Shown: positions 1 to 9,073 of the stretch, in pieces
How positions within the stretch are numbered: position 1 is the stretch's first letter
Layout: every line of letters begins with the position of its first letter
From: an uncultured Candidatus Melainabacteria bacterium
GTDB lineage: Bacteria > Cyanobacteriota > Vampirovibrionia > Gastranaerophilales > Gastranaerophilaceae
NCBI GenBank assembly: GCA_947570135.1
Contig: CANOTP010000005.1
Span: 1-64,000, forward strand
DNA length: 64,000 nt
Direction of reading: 5' to 3'
Made by a program: the position numbers and the translations under genes
Notes under the pieces: generated by a model
The model's input: the letters and a program-made list of their open reading frames with translations, nothing else
The model's database searches: none
Told to the model about the DNA's origin: nothing

Positions 1-18
1 TGAAGAGGAGAAAAAAGT

Positions 19-773
19 ATGAAAAATCAGACTATAGTTAGAATTTCGGGGGGGGTAACTTTTTAAGCTCCTTTGGTTTTACATTGGCGGAAGTTCTAAT
101 TACTCTCGGAGTAATCGGTGTTGTTGCAGCGTTAACCGTACCGATAATAAGAACTGCTTATCAACGAATTGTTTACCCTACTCAATTGAAGACCGTATAT
201 AGCAAACTCCTTGTTGTGCAGAAAACTTTAAATGATGAGAACGGAACCCCTGATCAGTGGCAGTTTACCAATCATGCAACTGATTCTGATGATACTTATA
301 ATCTTGAAATTTTTAAAAAGTATGCAACAGAGCTTTCTGCCTTATCAATAACAGATAGAGGAAATTACAAATATGAAATAACAGGCTTGTCTTCAAAAGT
401 AAAAATGATGAATGGACAACCTGCAAAAGCTGTTCCGGGATGGGTAACGGGTCATTATGTGTTTGAAGGTAACGCTTGCAGACGCATGCAGTTAAAAAGC
501 GGTGCAACTGTTGTAATGTATTTTGCAAACGGAACAGCGGGAGCTGTATTGTGGCCTTTAGTCAATAAAAAAATGTATGCTGCATTTGCGATAGATATTA
601 ATGGGGCATCTCCTCCAAATATTATCGGTCGCGATATTTTTATGTTCGGTCTGAAAGGCGGAAATAATTCAATAGTACCGTATATGGATGATACCTCTGA
701 TTGCAACAAACAGGGTGCAGGTTTGTCTTGTTCAAGAAAAATTATTCAGGACGGTTGGCGAATGAATTATTAA
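19..773 (+). CDS. Prepilin-like (pseudopilin) protein, reading frame broken at a G8 tract
   Basis: The ATG at 19 has a strong ribosome binding site (GAGGAG at 5-10). It opens MKNQTIVRIS and then runs into eight Gs at 48-55, after which this frame stops at 64-66. The frame downstream of the Gs encodes a prepilin N-terminus, SSFG|FTLAEVLITLG, with Glu at +5, a hydrophobic helix and a globular domain. That domain carries the D-x-NG...PN..G-x-D-x-F motif seen in the other prepilins here. One extra G would join the two parts into 251 codons. As written only an internal TTG (84) opens the long frame, and that would lose the processing site. Either the gene is switched off by tract slippage or the tract was miscounted. 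It converges on cca with a 4-base overlap. Type IV pilin/T2SS-like role is inferred from family. Confidence 0.75.
48..55 (+). repeat. Poly-G homopolymer (G8) inside prepilin start region
   Basis: Eight consecutive Gs in an AT-rich neighbourhood lie ten codons after the ATG at 19. G8 puts start and body out of frame, and G9 would restore it. Homopolymeric G tracts of this length in surface protein genes are classic slipped-strand phase-variation sites in other bacteria. Whether this one varies is inference. Confidence 0.7.
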
Positions 774-1870
774 AGAAACTTTTTAGCAAGCTCAATTTCC
801 TCAAACTTTGAAAGTTCGGGATTTTTGAGTTTTTCTTTTAATACACAATCAAAGATTTCGGAGTATTTTGAAGACGGTGGAATCCCTAAATTCTGCAAAT
901 CTTTTCCTGTGATTTCAAGTTTAATGTGGCGCAAAATATCTAAGTACCGTGTTGCGACCTCAGTATTAACTGTTGCGTACATTAAAACGGTTTCTAAATT
1001 TACCCCTTCAAAGTTTTTGTATATTTCAAAGTCGGAAATTATTTTGTCATTCTGAACTTGATTCAGAATCTTTTTATAATCATCAACGATTTTTTTCTCT
1101 GATTTTGTTAGCGGCAGGTTTGAAATATCAGGCAGAAGTCCGACATAGATTATCCAGGGGTAAATTGGATTATAAAGGTTGATGAGTTCTTCCAAATTGA
1201 CAGTAGGAAGTGTAAATTCACAAGGTGCAATCAGTTTATAAATACCTTGTTCAATAAATCTTTCAAACGCTGTCCAAGAATTAAGATTAAAAGTTTCAAC
1301 CAATTCTTTTTTTAGGCGCTTATATGACATATCGTAATTTATATTACTTAAATATTCATCTTGAAGTTTTTTTGTATGAGGTTCAAGTTCAAACCCGAAA
1401 CGTACGGAAAACTTTAGAGCGCGGACAATTCTTGTCGGGTCATCAATAAAACTGTTATCGTGCAGGATTCTGAGGGTTTTTGTTTTTATATCTTCAAGCC
1501 CTTTTGTGTAATCAATAATTTCACCTGTCAGAGTTGATTTAGTAAGCGCGTTTATCGTAAAATCTCGGCGTAAAACATCTTCTTTTAAAGAACATCCGAT
1601 ATCCCCGACAACAGGTAGATGTCCTTTTTGCGGGTAAGTTTCGCATCTTGTGGAAGCAATATCAATTTCCTCGCCGTTCATTTTAATTCTCACGGTTCCG
1701 AAAGGTTCGTTTATTTGAAGAATTTGCGCATCAGGTATTGTTTTTGCAAACTCAATAGCATCACCAACGTATGTGATATCAATGTCAAAGCTTTTGTGTC
1801 CGAGAATTTCATCTCTGACAACTCCGCCGATGTAATAAAGATTTTTATCCTTTAGATTGATGATGCTCAT
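770..1870 (-). CDS. cca: CCA tRNA nucleotidyltransferase / poly(A) polymerase family
   Basis: This enzyme adds or repairs the 3' CCA of tRNAs from CTP and ATP. The class II nucleotidyltransferase head is clear: GGVVRD at residues 15-20, the metal-binding DID at 29-31, a RRDFTINAL motif near residue 100, and the tRNA-binding RIVRALKFSVRFGF stretch that follows. At 366 residues it is short for the family and has no HD domain. Residues around 263-275 (KKILNQVQNDK) are encoded by a palindromic repeat inserted in frame. The one tRNA gene in this window has no encoded CCA, so the enzyme is needed. It shares 4 bases at its 3' end with the prepilin and is divergent from the helicase at 1968. Confidence 0.9.
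   Translation of the reverse strand: MSIINLKDKNLYYIGGVVRDEILGHKSFDIDITYVGDAIEFAKTIPDAQILQINEPFGTVRIKMNGEEIDIASTRCETYPQKGHLPVVGDIGCSLKEDVLRRDFTINALTKSTLTGEIIDYTKGLEDIKTKTLRILHDNSFIDDPTRIVRALKFSVRFGFELEPHTKKLQDEYLSNINYDMSYKRLKKELVETFNLNSWTAFERFIEQGIYKLIAPCEFTLPTVNLEELINLYNPIYPWIIYVGLLPDISNLPLTKSEKKIVDDYKKILNQVQNDKIISDFEIYKNFEGVNLETVLMYATVNTEVATRYLDILRHIKLEITGKDLQNLGIPPSSKYSEIFDCVLKEKLKNPELSKFEEIELAKKFL
1044..1072 (-). repeat. Palindromic repeat inserted in frame in cca
   Basis: On the minus strand the stretch reads AAGATTCTGAATCAAGTTC followed by AGAATGACAA, with a near-perfect palindromic core at 1049-1069. A closely similar copy (AAGATGCTGAAACAAGTTC then AGCATGACAA) lies in the rplE-rpsN spacer at 18456-18485. 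In cca it is translated as the peptide ILNQVQNDK. The arrangement resembles Rickettsia palindromic elements, which also insert in frame in proteins. Confidence 0.75.
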
Positions 1871-1967
1871 GCATTGATTTTAGCGTAAAATAGTGTAAAA
1901 TGAAAGATATTAATATTCTGTCGCCCCTGATGTTTGAGGCGGTGGGTGCAAAGAGGTAAAATTTTAT

Positions 1968-4900
1968 ATGTTACAGGAAGCAACAAAAGCCTTAAATTCG
2001 GCATTTAATAACAGTTTTATCAAGAAGTTGAGTCAATATCTTCACGATTGTGTTCGCGAAGAAGTTAAAAGTTCAACATTTCGTAATCTTAAAGGTGATA
2101 AAGATAACAAATGGATTTTCTTGAAAGAACAGGAAACTTTGTTAACTCAAGGGCTTGATTATTTAAAGCTTGACGGTGCCAATCCGAATCTAACAGAACT
2201 TATGCTTCAGGGAGATTCCTCCGCAAGAGATAAATATCTGATTTACGGTTACATGTTTTTGGTCGGACGCAACGGTAAATCAAGACGTCAGAACGAGTTT
2301 TTGACCCCGCTTTTGTATGTTCCTTGTAAATTAGAGCGTAACGGGGTTAATATTAATTGTATTTTACAAGATGAAGTTTTGTCGTTGAATACAGGCGCGC
2401 TTGCAGCTTTGATGAAAAAAGGCGAAGATGATGATGAAGTGGATTTGTTCTTGGAAGGCATTCTTGACGTGGTTCCTGATTTGCCTATCACAAAAGAGAA
2501 AATGGATATTTTCTTAACCACTTTAAAATCCTTAATCCCTGATTTGGAAATATCATCTGATTCTTTATTGGATGTTGAAGAAGATAATGTTACGAAAGAT
2601 TTATCGGATGTTCAGGTGACAGGCGAAAATCTTGATGAAATCATTGATGATGAAATTCAGGAACAAAAACAAAAAGCTTCTGTCGGTGATATTAAAAAGC
2701 TTTCTGTCACTTATCAAAGTGCGATTATTTTAACAAAAAGACCTGCCGTAACCGCAGGGGTTTTGCATGAGTTAATGCAGATTGCAGAAAAACCCAGCGG
2801 AGTGTTCCGTGAAACAACATTAAGCGTAATCAATGATGAATATACTCAAAGTGCTGAAAAAGTTTTTTCGCTAAATGATTCTGATGATGATTTTTATCCG
2901 ATAACTCCTTTAGCCTTAAGTGATTCACAAGAACGTGTTATAAAAAATGTTGAAAACAGTAAACTTATCGCGGTTCAGGGGCCTCCCGGGACAGGTAAAT
3001 CTCAAACCATAGTTAACCTTGTTGCACATTTAATCGCTAACGGAAAAACCGTTCTTGTTGCTTCCCGCATGGATAAGGCGGTTGATGTTGTCGCTGACAG
3101 GCTTAATGCTTTAGGCGCCCCTTATCTTGCACTTAGAGCAGGCAGAATGAATTACCAAAAACAATTGAGTTTCCAATTGCAGGAACTTGCTTCAGGTAAA
3201 TTTGCGCTTGATGATGATGTGGAAGATTTTATTTTCGCAGATGTTAAAGATATGCATAAACATCTTGATTGCATGCGCGAAACAGAAGAAAAGTGCGAAA
3301 AAATTATTAAAATGGAAAAAGCCTGGCATGATTTGAAAAACGAAATTAAAGAGCAATCATTATCAGTCGGTGAGCTTGAATATATCAAGCGCCCGCTTAA
3401 AAAATCAGAAATTGATAACGTTAAGGATGTTATAAAAGCCTTAACCGATAATATGGAAAAATCTGGGTTTTTCGCATCATTTGCCAATATGTCGAGTTTA
3501 AGACAATTGAAAAAAATCTTGGATATCAGAGATTTTGATGTGGAACCTGAAAATATTGACAGACTTAAAGTTGAACTTGATTTCATTACTCAAAAATGGC
3601 GTTTGCGCAAAATCGAATCTGATATTCAAAAAACAGGCAATCTTCATGTGATGATGGAACAAATTCGTCAGATGAAAAGAAAACAAGGACCTTTAGCGAT
3701 TAATATCTTAAAAAGTACAAGACGCGAAGCTTTAAAAGCACTTTTACGCGACGCGAAAAAAGTCAGAAGAATTAAAATTCACTCAATGGCGCTTGTTGAA
3801 CGCAAAAAGAAAAAATCCGATTCGATTATGGAAGTTGAAGATTTTAGACCGCTTTTGGACGCTTTTCCTTGTTGGTGTGTGACAACTTATGCTGTATCTG
3901 ATTCCTTGCCGTTAAAACCGGGAATGTTTGATGTTGCAATTATTGATGAGGCTTCTCAATGTGATATCGCAAGTTGTTTCCCTATTATGTACCGCGCTAA
4001 AAGAACGGTTGTTGTGGGCGATGACAAGCAGTTACCTCACCTGTCATTCTTGGAAAAAGCAAAAGAACAATCTTTCTTAAGCCAATACGGAATTCCTGAT
4101 AAATACCAATTAATGTGGCGTTTCAGAACCAATTCAATGTTTGATTTGGCGGATTATTATTCAATGAACTCTGTTATGCTTGATGAACATTTCAGAAGTC
4201 TTCCGCCGATTATCAATTTTTCTAACAAAGAGTTTTATAATGACAGAATCCGTATTATGAAAATGGATAATCCTGAGGATTATGCAATTGATATAATCAA
4301 TGTTCCCGACGGTAAAGTCGACATGGATGCAACGCGTAACCTTCCTGAGATAGAATCTCTTGTTAAGACTTTGCATGAAATAATCATAGAAGATGAGCGT
4401 AAAAACCCTGATAAACCTGTATCTATCGGTATAATTTCACCGTTCAGGGCTCAGGTTGAACAATTAAAGATTTCTGTGCCTAAAGTTTTATCAGATTACA
4501 TGATTAAAAAACACAAAATTGAAATAGGTACAGCGCACACATTCCAAGGTGATGAAAGAGATATTATCTTAATGTCTTGGGCTTTTGCAAATAATTCTTA
4601 CCCGCAAAGTATCACTTTCTTGCAAAAACCGAACTTGTTTAACGTTGCGATAACCAGAGCAAGAAGCAAGTGTATAAATTTTGTATCTCATGATTTAGAT
4701 ACAATGCCTGACGGACATTTCAGACATTATGTTTCATACCTTAAACAGTATAAAGAACGTCAAGAGGCTTTGAAAAACAACGAAATTGATGAAAATATCT
4801 ATAAAAATGCGCTTGAGTGCGAGATTGCAGATGAAATCAGAAAACTTGAACATAAAGTTCAAGCAGGTGTAGAAATTGCAGGCTTAAGCGCTGACTTGGT

Positions 4901-5084
4901 TATTGATAACAAGTTTATTGTTGAAATTGACGGGCTTGATGATAACAAAAAACTTCATCACATATCTAATATGAAAAAACAGGCAATATTAGAGCGCTGC
5001 GGATTCAAGGTTAAACGTATAACTTACCGCGAATGGCAATATTCTCAAAAAGCTTGTTTAGACAGAATCCTGACACTTGATTAG
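1968..5084 (+). CDS. Superfamily 1 (UPF1-like) DNA/RNA helicase with C-terminal PD-(D/E)xK-type nuclease domain
   Basis: The 1038-residue protein has an N-terminal region without recognised motifs and an SF1 helicase core split by a coiled, Lys/Glu-rich insert at about 380-620. Visible motifs are Walker A GPPGTGKS near 338, Walker B DEAS near 660, GDDKQLP, DEHFRS near 740, the HTFQGDERD motif V region near 855 and the ITRAR motif VI near 895. The last 70 residues (LVIDNKFIVEIDG...GFKVKRIT) resemble DUF559/Vsr-like nucleases. Related helicase-nuclease fusions are often seen in defence islands, but no partner defence gene lies nearby, so repair is equally possible. The ATG at 1968 follows AAGAGG. 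The 3' end overlaps the convergent gene by 4 bases. Confidence 0.8.
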   Translation: MLQEATKALNSAFNNSFIKKLSQYLHDCVREEVKSSTFRNLKGDKDNKWIFLKEQETLLTQGLDYLKLDGANPNLTELMLQGDSSARDKYLIYGYMFLVGRNGKSRRQNEFLTPLLYVPCKLERNGVNINCILQDEVLSLNTGALAALMKKGEDDDEVDLFLEGILDVVPDLPITKEKMDIFLTTLKSLIPDLEISSDSLLDVEEDNVTKDLSDVQVTGENLDEIIDDEIQEQKQKASVGDIKKLSVTYQSAIILTKRPAVTAGVLHELMQIAEKPSGVFRETTLSVINDEYTQSAEKVFSLNDSDDDFYPITPLALSDSQERVIKNVENSKLIAVQGPPGTGKSQTIVNLVAHLIANGKTVLVASRMDKAVDVVADRLNALGAPYLALRAGRMNYQKQLSFQLQELASGKFALDDDVEDFIFADVKDMHKHLDCMRETEEKCEKIIKMEKAWHDLKNEIKEQSLSVGELEYIKRPLKKSEIDNVKDVIKALTDNMEKSGFFASFANMSSLRQLKKILDIRDFDVEPENIDRLKVELDFITQKWRLRKIESDIQKTGNLHVMMEQIRQMKRKQGPLAINILKSTRREALKALLRDAKKVRRIKIHSMALVERKKKKSDSIMEVEDFRPLLDAFPCWCVTTYAVSDSLPLKPGMFDVAIIDEASQCDIASCFPIMYRAKRTVVVGDDKQLPHLSFLEKAKEQSFLSQYGIPDKYQLMWRFRTNSMFDLADYYSMNSVMLDEHFRSLPPIINFSNKEFYNDRIRIMKMDNPEDYAIDIINVPDGKVDMDATRNLPEIESLVKTLHEIIIEDERKNPDKPVSIGIISPFRAQVEQLKISVPKVLSDYMIKKHKIEIGTAHTFQGDERDIILMSWAFANNSYPQSITFLQKPNLFNVAITRARSKCINFVSHDLDTMPDGHFRHYVSYLKQYKERQEALKNNEIDENIYKNALECEIADEIRKLEHKVQAGVEIAGLSADLVIDNKFIVEIDGLDDNKKLHHISNMKKQAILERCGFKVKRITYREWQYSQKACLDRILTLD

Positions 5085-6076
5085 TTGTTAGGTCTTCTGA
5101 AACTTTTTCCGCCGTTATAATCTTCATCATCTTCATGATAATTGAAGCGGGTGTAGTTTAAAAGTGCATCAGGAAGTCCTGCAATAATCAAAATTCTTTC
5201 ATATAAATCAATCACATGCGCGTGGTGTTTTTCCGGAAGATATTCAGGCGAAAGTGTCAATGAAATTACCTGCGGACGAATATTTTTCTTATCAATGGTT
5301 TTCATCATTGAAAGAAATGTTTGATAAAGTTCTTTTGGGGTTTTTCTGATTTCAAAATCTTCTCCCGTATCAAAACCTGAATTACTCATATAATCAGCGT
5401 CAATACTTAAGAAAACATCTTTATCTTTAAAGTCGGGAAGTGTTTCTTGCGTGCAGGTTATCAGTGTAACTTCTTTAAACTTCGTTTGTTTTTCAAAAAG
5501 TAAATTATTATATCTGTAATCTTCAACGTATTCATTCATTACAGCATTTTTAGGGTTAATTAAAAGTTTTTGAGTATATGGTTTTACGGTTAGCGGTATG
5601 AATAAAAATTTTACCATATCAGGTTTAAATACGTTACCGAATATAGGGATTCCCCAGGCTATATCAATTCCGTCATGTTCGCCAAAATCATATCTTAATC
5701 TCATATCAAGCGCTTCTTCTTTTGGCATAACCCAGTAAACCGTATCAACATTATCGTTTTTGGCTATATATTCGTTAATCCAGTCTTCAATTTGAGCGCC
5801 TTTTGATTTTGATATTGCACGGTTAACGTAGATGTCACTGTGGGTATCAAAATTTATAAGAGTTGAAGGCGGTTTTATACCTTGTTTTTGAGCGTATTCA
5901 ATTACATCAAGTGCCTGATTATGGTCGATGTTTGCATCGATAATTTTTGCGTTTTCTACAACTTTTGAGATGTATTTATCAACATTTTGGTCAGAATTTT
6001 TTATAAAAAATAAGGTTCCGAGTCCTGCTAAAATTACAAGTAATATTACCGTGCAAATTATTATTTTGCGTTTCAT
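5081..6076 (-). CDS. Membrane-anchored UPF0489-like (arginase/deacetylase-fold) protein
   Basis: The 331-residue protein begins with a Lys/Arg-rich stretch and one membrane helix (residues about 4-26), so the rest is predicted to sit outside the cytoplasmic membrane. Two motifs stand out: LINFDTHSD near residue 103 and FLSIDADYM near 223. These match the metal-ligand pattern (FD-x-H-x-D and D-x-D) of UPF0489 and related arginase-fold proteins. Substrate is unknown. The start has an AGGAT ribosome site, and 125 bases separate it from the divergent miaB. No operon partner. The family assignment comes from motifs only. Confidence 0.6.
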   Translation of the reverse strand: MKRKIIICTVILLVILAGLGTLFFIKNSDQNVDKYISKVVENAKIIDANIDHNQALDVIEYAQKQGIKPPSTLINFDTHSDIYVNRAISKSKGAQIEDWINEYIAKNDNVDTVYWVMPKEEALDMRLRYDFGEHDGIDIAWGIPIFGNVFKPDMVKFLFIPLTVKPYTQKLLINPKNAVMNEYVEDYRYNNLLFEKQTKFKEVTLITCTQETLPDFKDKDVFLSIDADYMSNSGFDTGEDFEIRKTPKELYQTFLSMMKTIDKKNIRPQVISLTLSPEYLPEKHHAHVIDLYERILIIAGLPDALLNYTRFNYHEDDEDYNGGKSFRRPNN

Positions 6077-6200
6077 TTATCCTCCAAGCTTTCTTTTATT
6101 TTAAGTTCAATTATATTTAAGGTCAAATACTTATTAATTTTACAAAGATTATTTTTCGGCTAATATAAAAATAACAGTTGAGATATAAAGAGGTTTAAAA

Positions 6201-7526
6201 ATGAAAAAGGTTTATATAGAAACAATGGGTTGCCAGATGAATAAGTCTGATACCGAGCGTATGTTCGGGATGTTATCAAACTTTGATTATGAGGAAACAA
6301 AGGAGCCAAAAGAAGCAGATTTGCTTATGGTTAATACTTGTTCAATCAGACAATTAAGTGAAGATAAAGCATTCAGCTTAATCGGAACCTGGGGTAAGTG
6401 GAAGAAATCAAGACCTGAACTTATAATCGGTTTTTGCGGCTGTGTCGCACAGCAAAAAGCTCAGGAAATTTTTAAACGTGCTCATTATGTTGATTTTGTT
6501 TTAGGGACTCATAAGATTTATTCTTTGCCTGAGATAATTAAGGCTGTGCAAAACGGTGAAAAGGTTTGCGAATGTGAAGAAACTAATGCAACAGAAGATG
6601 AAAAAGCCGTACAATATGAGATTAATCGTGTAAAATCGGTTAATGCGTGGATTCCGATAACAGAAGGGTGTAATAATTTCTGTACATACTGTATTGTTCC
6701 GTATACAAGAGGGCGTGAGCGTTCAAGATTACCAGAAACAATTTTGAAAGAAGTTAATGATGCATTAGCTTCTGGATTTAAAGAAATTACGCTAATCGGG
6801 CAAAATGTAGACAGTTATGGTAAAGATTTTAAAGACAGAAATTACAGACTTGCAGACTTATTAAAAGAAGTTAACGCGATTGAAGGTAAATTCAGGATTC
6901 GTTTTGTAACTTCTTATCCGACGGATATAACGGATGAGCTTATTGAAACTGTTGTTAAATCAGACAAGGTTTGCGAGTATTTCCATATTCCTATGCAATC
7001 AGGCAGCAGTGCGGTTTTGAAACGTATGAACAGACGCTATGACAGAGAAACTTATTTTGAAATTGCAAATAAAGTCAGAAAAATGGTACCTGATGTTACA
7101 ATAACAAGTGATTTTATTGCGGGATTCCCGGGTGAAACCGAAGAACAGTTTATTGAAACTTTAACCGCAATGGAAGACATCGGGCTTGATTATTCAAATA
7201 CGGCTGCGTATTCTCCTCGTGAAAAAACAGTTGCTGCTCGCTGGGTAGATGAATATATTGATGAAGATACAAAGTTTGAACGACTTGCTCGTTTGAATGA
7301 ACAAAACAGAAAATGCTGTCTTGAATCAAATAAGAAATTTTTAGGCAGAGAAATGGAAGTTTTGGTTGAGAATTTTGAAAACCATAAAGGTAAAAATGTA
7401 ATAACAGGCAGAACTCGTAATAATAAAATTGTTCACATTCCGAGTGATAAGGATATGACAGGCGAATTTGTTAATGTAAAAATTGTTGGTGTAAAAACCT
7501 GGTATTTGAATGGAGAATTAATTTAG
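6201..7526 (+). CDS. miaB: tRNA-2-methylthio-N6-dimethylallyladenosine synthase (methylthiotransferase)
   Basis: MiaB is a radical SAM enzyme that adds a methylthio group to i6A37 of tRNAs reading UNN codons. The protein is 441 residues, usual for the family. The N-terminal UPF0004 domain carries three cluster cysteines (ETMGCQMN, VNTCSIR, FCGCVAQ). The radical SAM triad CNNFCTYC lies near residue 157, followed by PYTRGRERSR. A TRAM domain closes the C-terminus (GREMEVLVE...VITGRT). The start follows AAAGAGG. It is a stand-alone gene with the sugar transferase gene 45 bases downstream. Confidence 0.95.
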   Translation: MKKVYIETMGCQMNKSDTERMFGMLSNFDYEETKEPKEADLLMVNTCSIRQLSEDKAFSLIGTWGKWKKSRPELIIGFCGCVAQQKAQEIFKRAHYVDFVLGTHKIYSLPEIIKAVQNGEKVCECEETNATEDEKAVQYEINRVKSVNAWIPITEGCNNFCTYCIVPYTRGRERSRLPETILKEVNDALASGFKEITLIGQNVDSYGKDFKDRNYRLADLLKEVNAIEGKFRIRFVTSYPTDITDELIETVVKSDKVCEYFHIPMQSGSSAVLKRMNRRYDRETYFEIANKVRKMVPDVTITSDFIAGFPGETEEQFIETLTAMEDIGLDYSNTAAYSPREKTVAARWVDEYIDEDTKFERLARLNEQNRKCCLESNKKFLGREMEVLVENFENHKGKNVITGRTRNNKIVHIPSDKDMTGEFVNVKIVGVKTWYLNGELI

Positions 7527-7571
7527 TTTCTTAGCAAAAATTTATTATTATTAATTAAGTTAGGAAAATAA

Positions 7572-8171
7572 ATGAAAATTTTACGAGTTGCTGCACAAAA
7601 GTTGAAACCTTCTGAAGTTGCGCTCAAAAATACACAGACGAGATTGTCTCCTGAAGAAACAGATTTGTTAAATCTGTATAGGCAGCAATATAATTATGCA
7701 AAAACCAAATCGATTCAATGGGGATTAAAGCGTACAATGGATTATTCGTTAGGTTTTGTCGGGTTTGTTATGTATAAGTTTCGTACGATGTATGATGATG
7801 TTTCAAAGGAATATTTTCATTTAGAATCAGCAGATGACCCGAGAATTACTAAAGTAGGACGCAGATTAAGGAAGTACAGTATTGATGAATTTCCGCAATT
7901 TTTTAATATTTTAAAAGGTGATATGTCTTTAATCGGACCAAGGCCGTTTACAATATATAATCATAATGAATGTAACTGCAATCACCCTGATTTTGTAAGA
8001 CGTTATGTAGTAAAACCCGGTGCCAAATTAGCTTATAACTCGTTAAAAAGTGTGGATATAGGTGATACAATACGGGTTGAAAGAGATTATGTTGAAAATT
8101 GGAGTTTAAAAAAAGATATAAAAATACTGTTTAGAATTATTTCAGATATTTTTAAGGGCAATAATTATTAA
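7572..8171 (+). CDS. Bacterial sugar transferase (undecaprenyl-phosphate glycosyl-1-P transferase family), internally deleted
   Basis: The C-terminal half is a clear polyprenyl-phosphate sugar-1-phosphate transferase: KFRTMYDD, then DPRITKVGRRLRKYSIDE, then GDMSLIGPRPF. The usual order is KRxxD, a membrane hairpin, GPVFFxQxRxGxxG, then KFRTM. Here KRTMDYSLGFVGFV is followed directly by MYKFRTM, so roughly 35-40 residues holding the hydrophobic re-entrant helix and an active-site segment are missing while the frame stays open. The enzyme is probably altered or inactive, although a soluble variant cannot be excluded. It overlaps the convergent pheA by 20 bases. Confidence 0.75.
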   Translation: MKILRVAAQKLKPSEVALKNTQTRLSPEETDLLNLYRQQYNYAKTKSIQWGLKRTMDYSLGFVGFVMYKFRTMYDDVSKEYFHLESADDPRITKVGRRLRKYSIDEFPQFFNILKGDMSLIGPRPFTIYNHNECNCNHPDFVRRYVVKPGAKLAYNSLKSVDIGDTIRVERDYVENWSLKKDIKILFRIISDIFKGNNY

Positions 8172-9015
8172 CTTTATATGAACCCAAATATCTGAAAAAC
8201 GAAGTTTTAGGACGAATTTCATTGATTACTTTTAAAAGATTTGAGCCTTGAAGATGTCCGTCAAAACTTACTATAAATATATATTCGTCAGGTTCTATTT
8301 TAGAAGGACGGGATGAAATATATGATAAATTAATATCATTTTCCAGAAATATTTTAAGAATTTCTAACAACGCACCGGGGGTGTGGTTTGTTCTAAAAGC
8401 TACGGTTGTTCTGTCTTTTCCTGTCGGAGATGTTTCCATATCTCCGATTAAGATATATTTTGTTTTGTTATTTTTATCGTCGTTAATATTTTCTTTTAAG
8501 ATATTTAATCTGTAATTTTCGGCTATTTTTCTGTTGCCTATAGATGAATATGTTAAGTTATGATTGGCTAAATCGTTAGCAGCTTCAATCATTGTCGGAG
8601 TTTCTATTATATTAAGGTTATACGGCATATCGTTATTGATAAATTCCTGACATTTTGAAATAAGTCTTGGAGTTGCGATAACTCCCGTTATACTGTAAAA
8701 CTCTGTAGTTTTAGATAGCAGGCAGTATTCAATCGGCAGAGTTATCTCCGATAAAATTCTTAAATTCGGGTTTTTGGAAGTTATTATACAATCTAATGAT
8801 TCTCTGATTGTACCATCAAGAGTGTTTTCAACAGGCAGCACTCCTAAAGTGTTCGGGTTTTCTGCGGTGTAGTCTACAATTTGTTTAATTGTTTTTAATG
8901 GTGTAGACGGGCATTGCAGTTTATATTTTTCACAAAACACATCTTTTGCCATTTCGGAAAAAGAGCACTCGGGTTCCAGGAAAACCATATTTTTGATGCT
9001 TTCAAAATTAGCCAT
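8152..9015 (-). CDS. pheA: Prephenate dehydratase
   Basis: This converts prephenate to phenylpyruvate in phenylalanine synthesis. The periplasmic-binding-like catalytic domain occupies about residues 9-190 (FLEPECSFSEMA, GVLPVENTLDGT, GNRKIAE, TKYILIG). An ACT regulatory domain follows (TTVAFRTNHTPGALLEIL, with SRPSKIEPDEYIFIVSFDG), typical of feedback inhibition by phenylalanine. The family's TRF catalytic motif reads TKY here; the Thr is kept. There is no fused chorismate mutase. The 287-residue length is normal for the monofunctional enzyme. Confidence 0.9.
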   Translation of the reverse strand: MANFESIKNMVFLEPECSFSEMAKDVFCEKYKLQCPSTPLKTIKQIVDYTAENPNTLGVLPVENTLDGTIRESLDCIITSKNPNLRILSEITLPIEYCLLSKTTEFYSITGVIATPRLISKCQEFINNDMPYNLNIIETPTMIEAANDLANHNLTYSSIGNRKIAENYRLNILKENINDDKNNKTKYILIGDMETSPTGKDRTTVAFRTNHTPGALLEILKIFLENDINLSYISSRPSKIEPDEYIFIVSFDGHLQGSNLLKVINEIRPKTSFFRYLGSYKVNNYCP

Positions 9016-9073
9016 TTACTTAACTCCGTATTTCAATTAGAATTATATCAGAAATTAATTGAAAAGGGAAGAT

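Noticed and set aside
3152-3586. 144-codon open frame on the minus strand inside the helicase gene
   Set aside because: It mirrors the helicase on the opposite strand, has Ser-rich composition typical of antisense shadows of Lys/Glu-rich coding DNA and no ribosome site.
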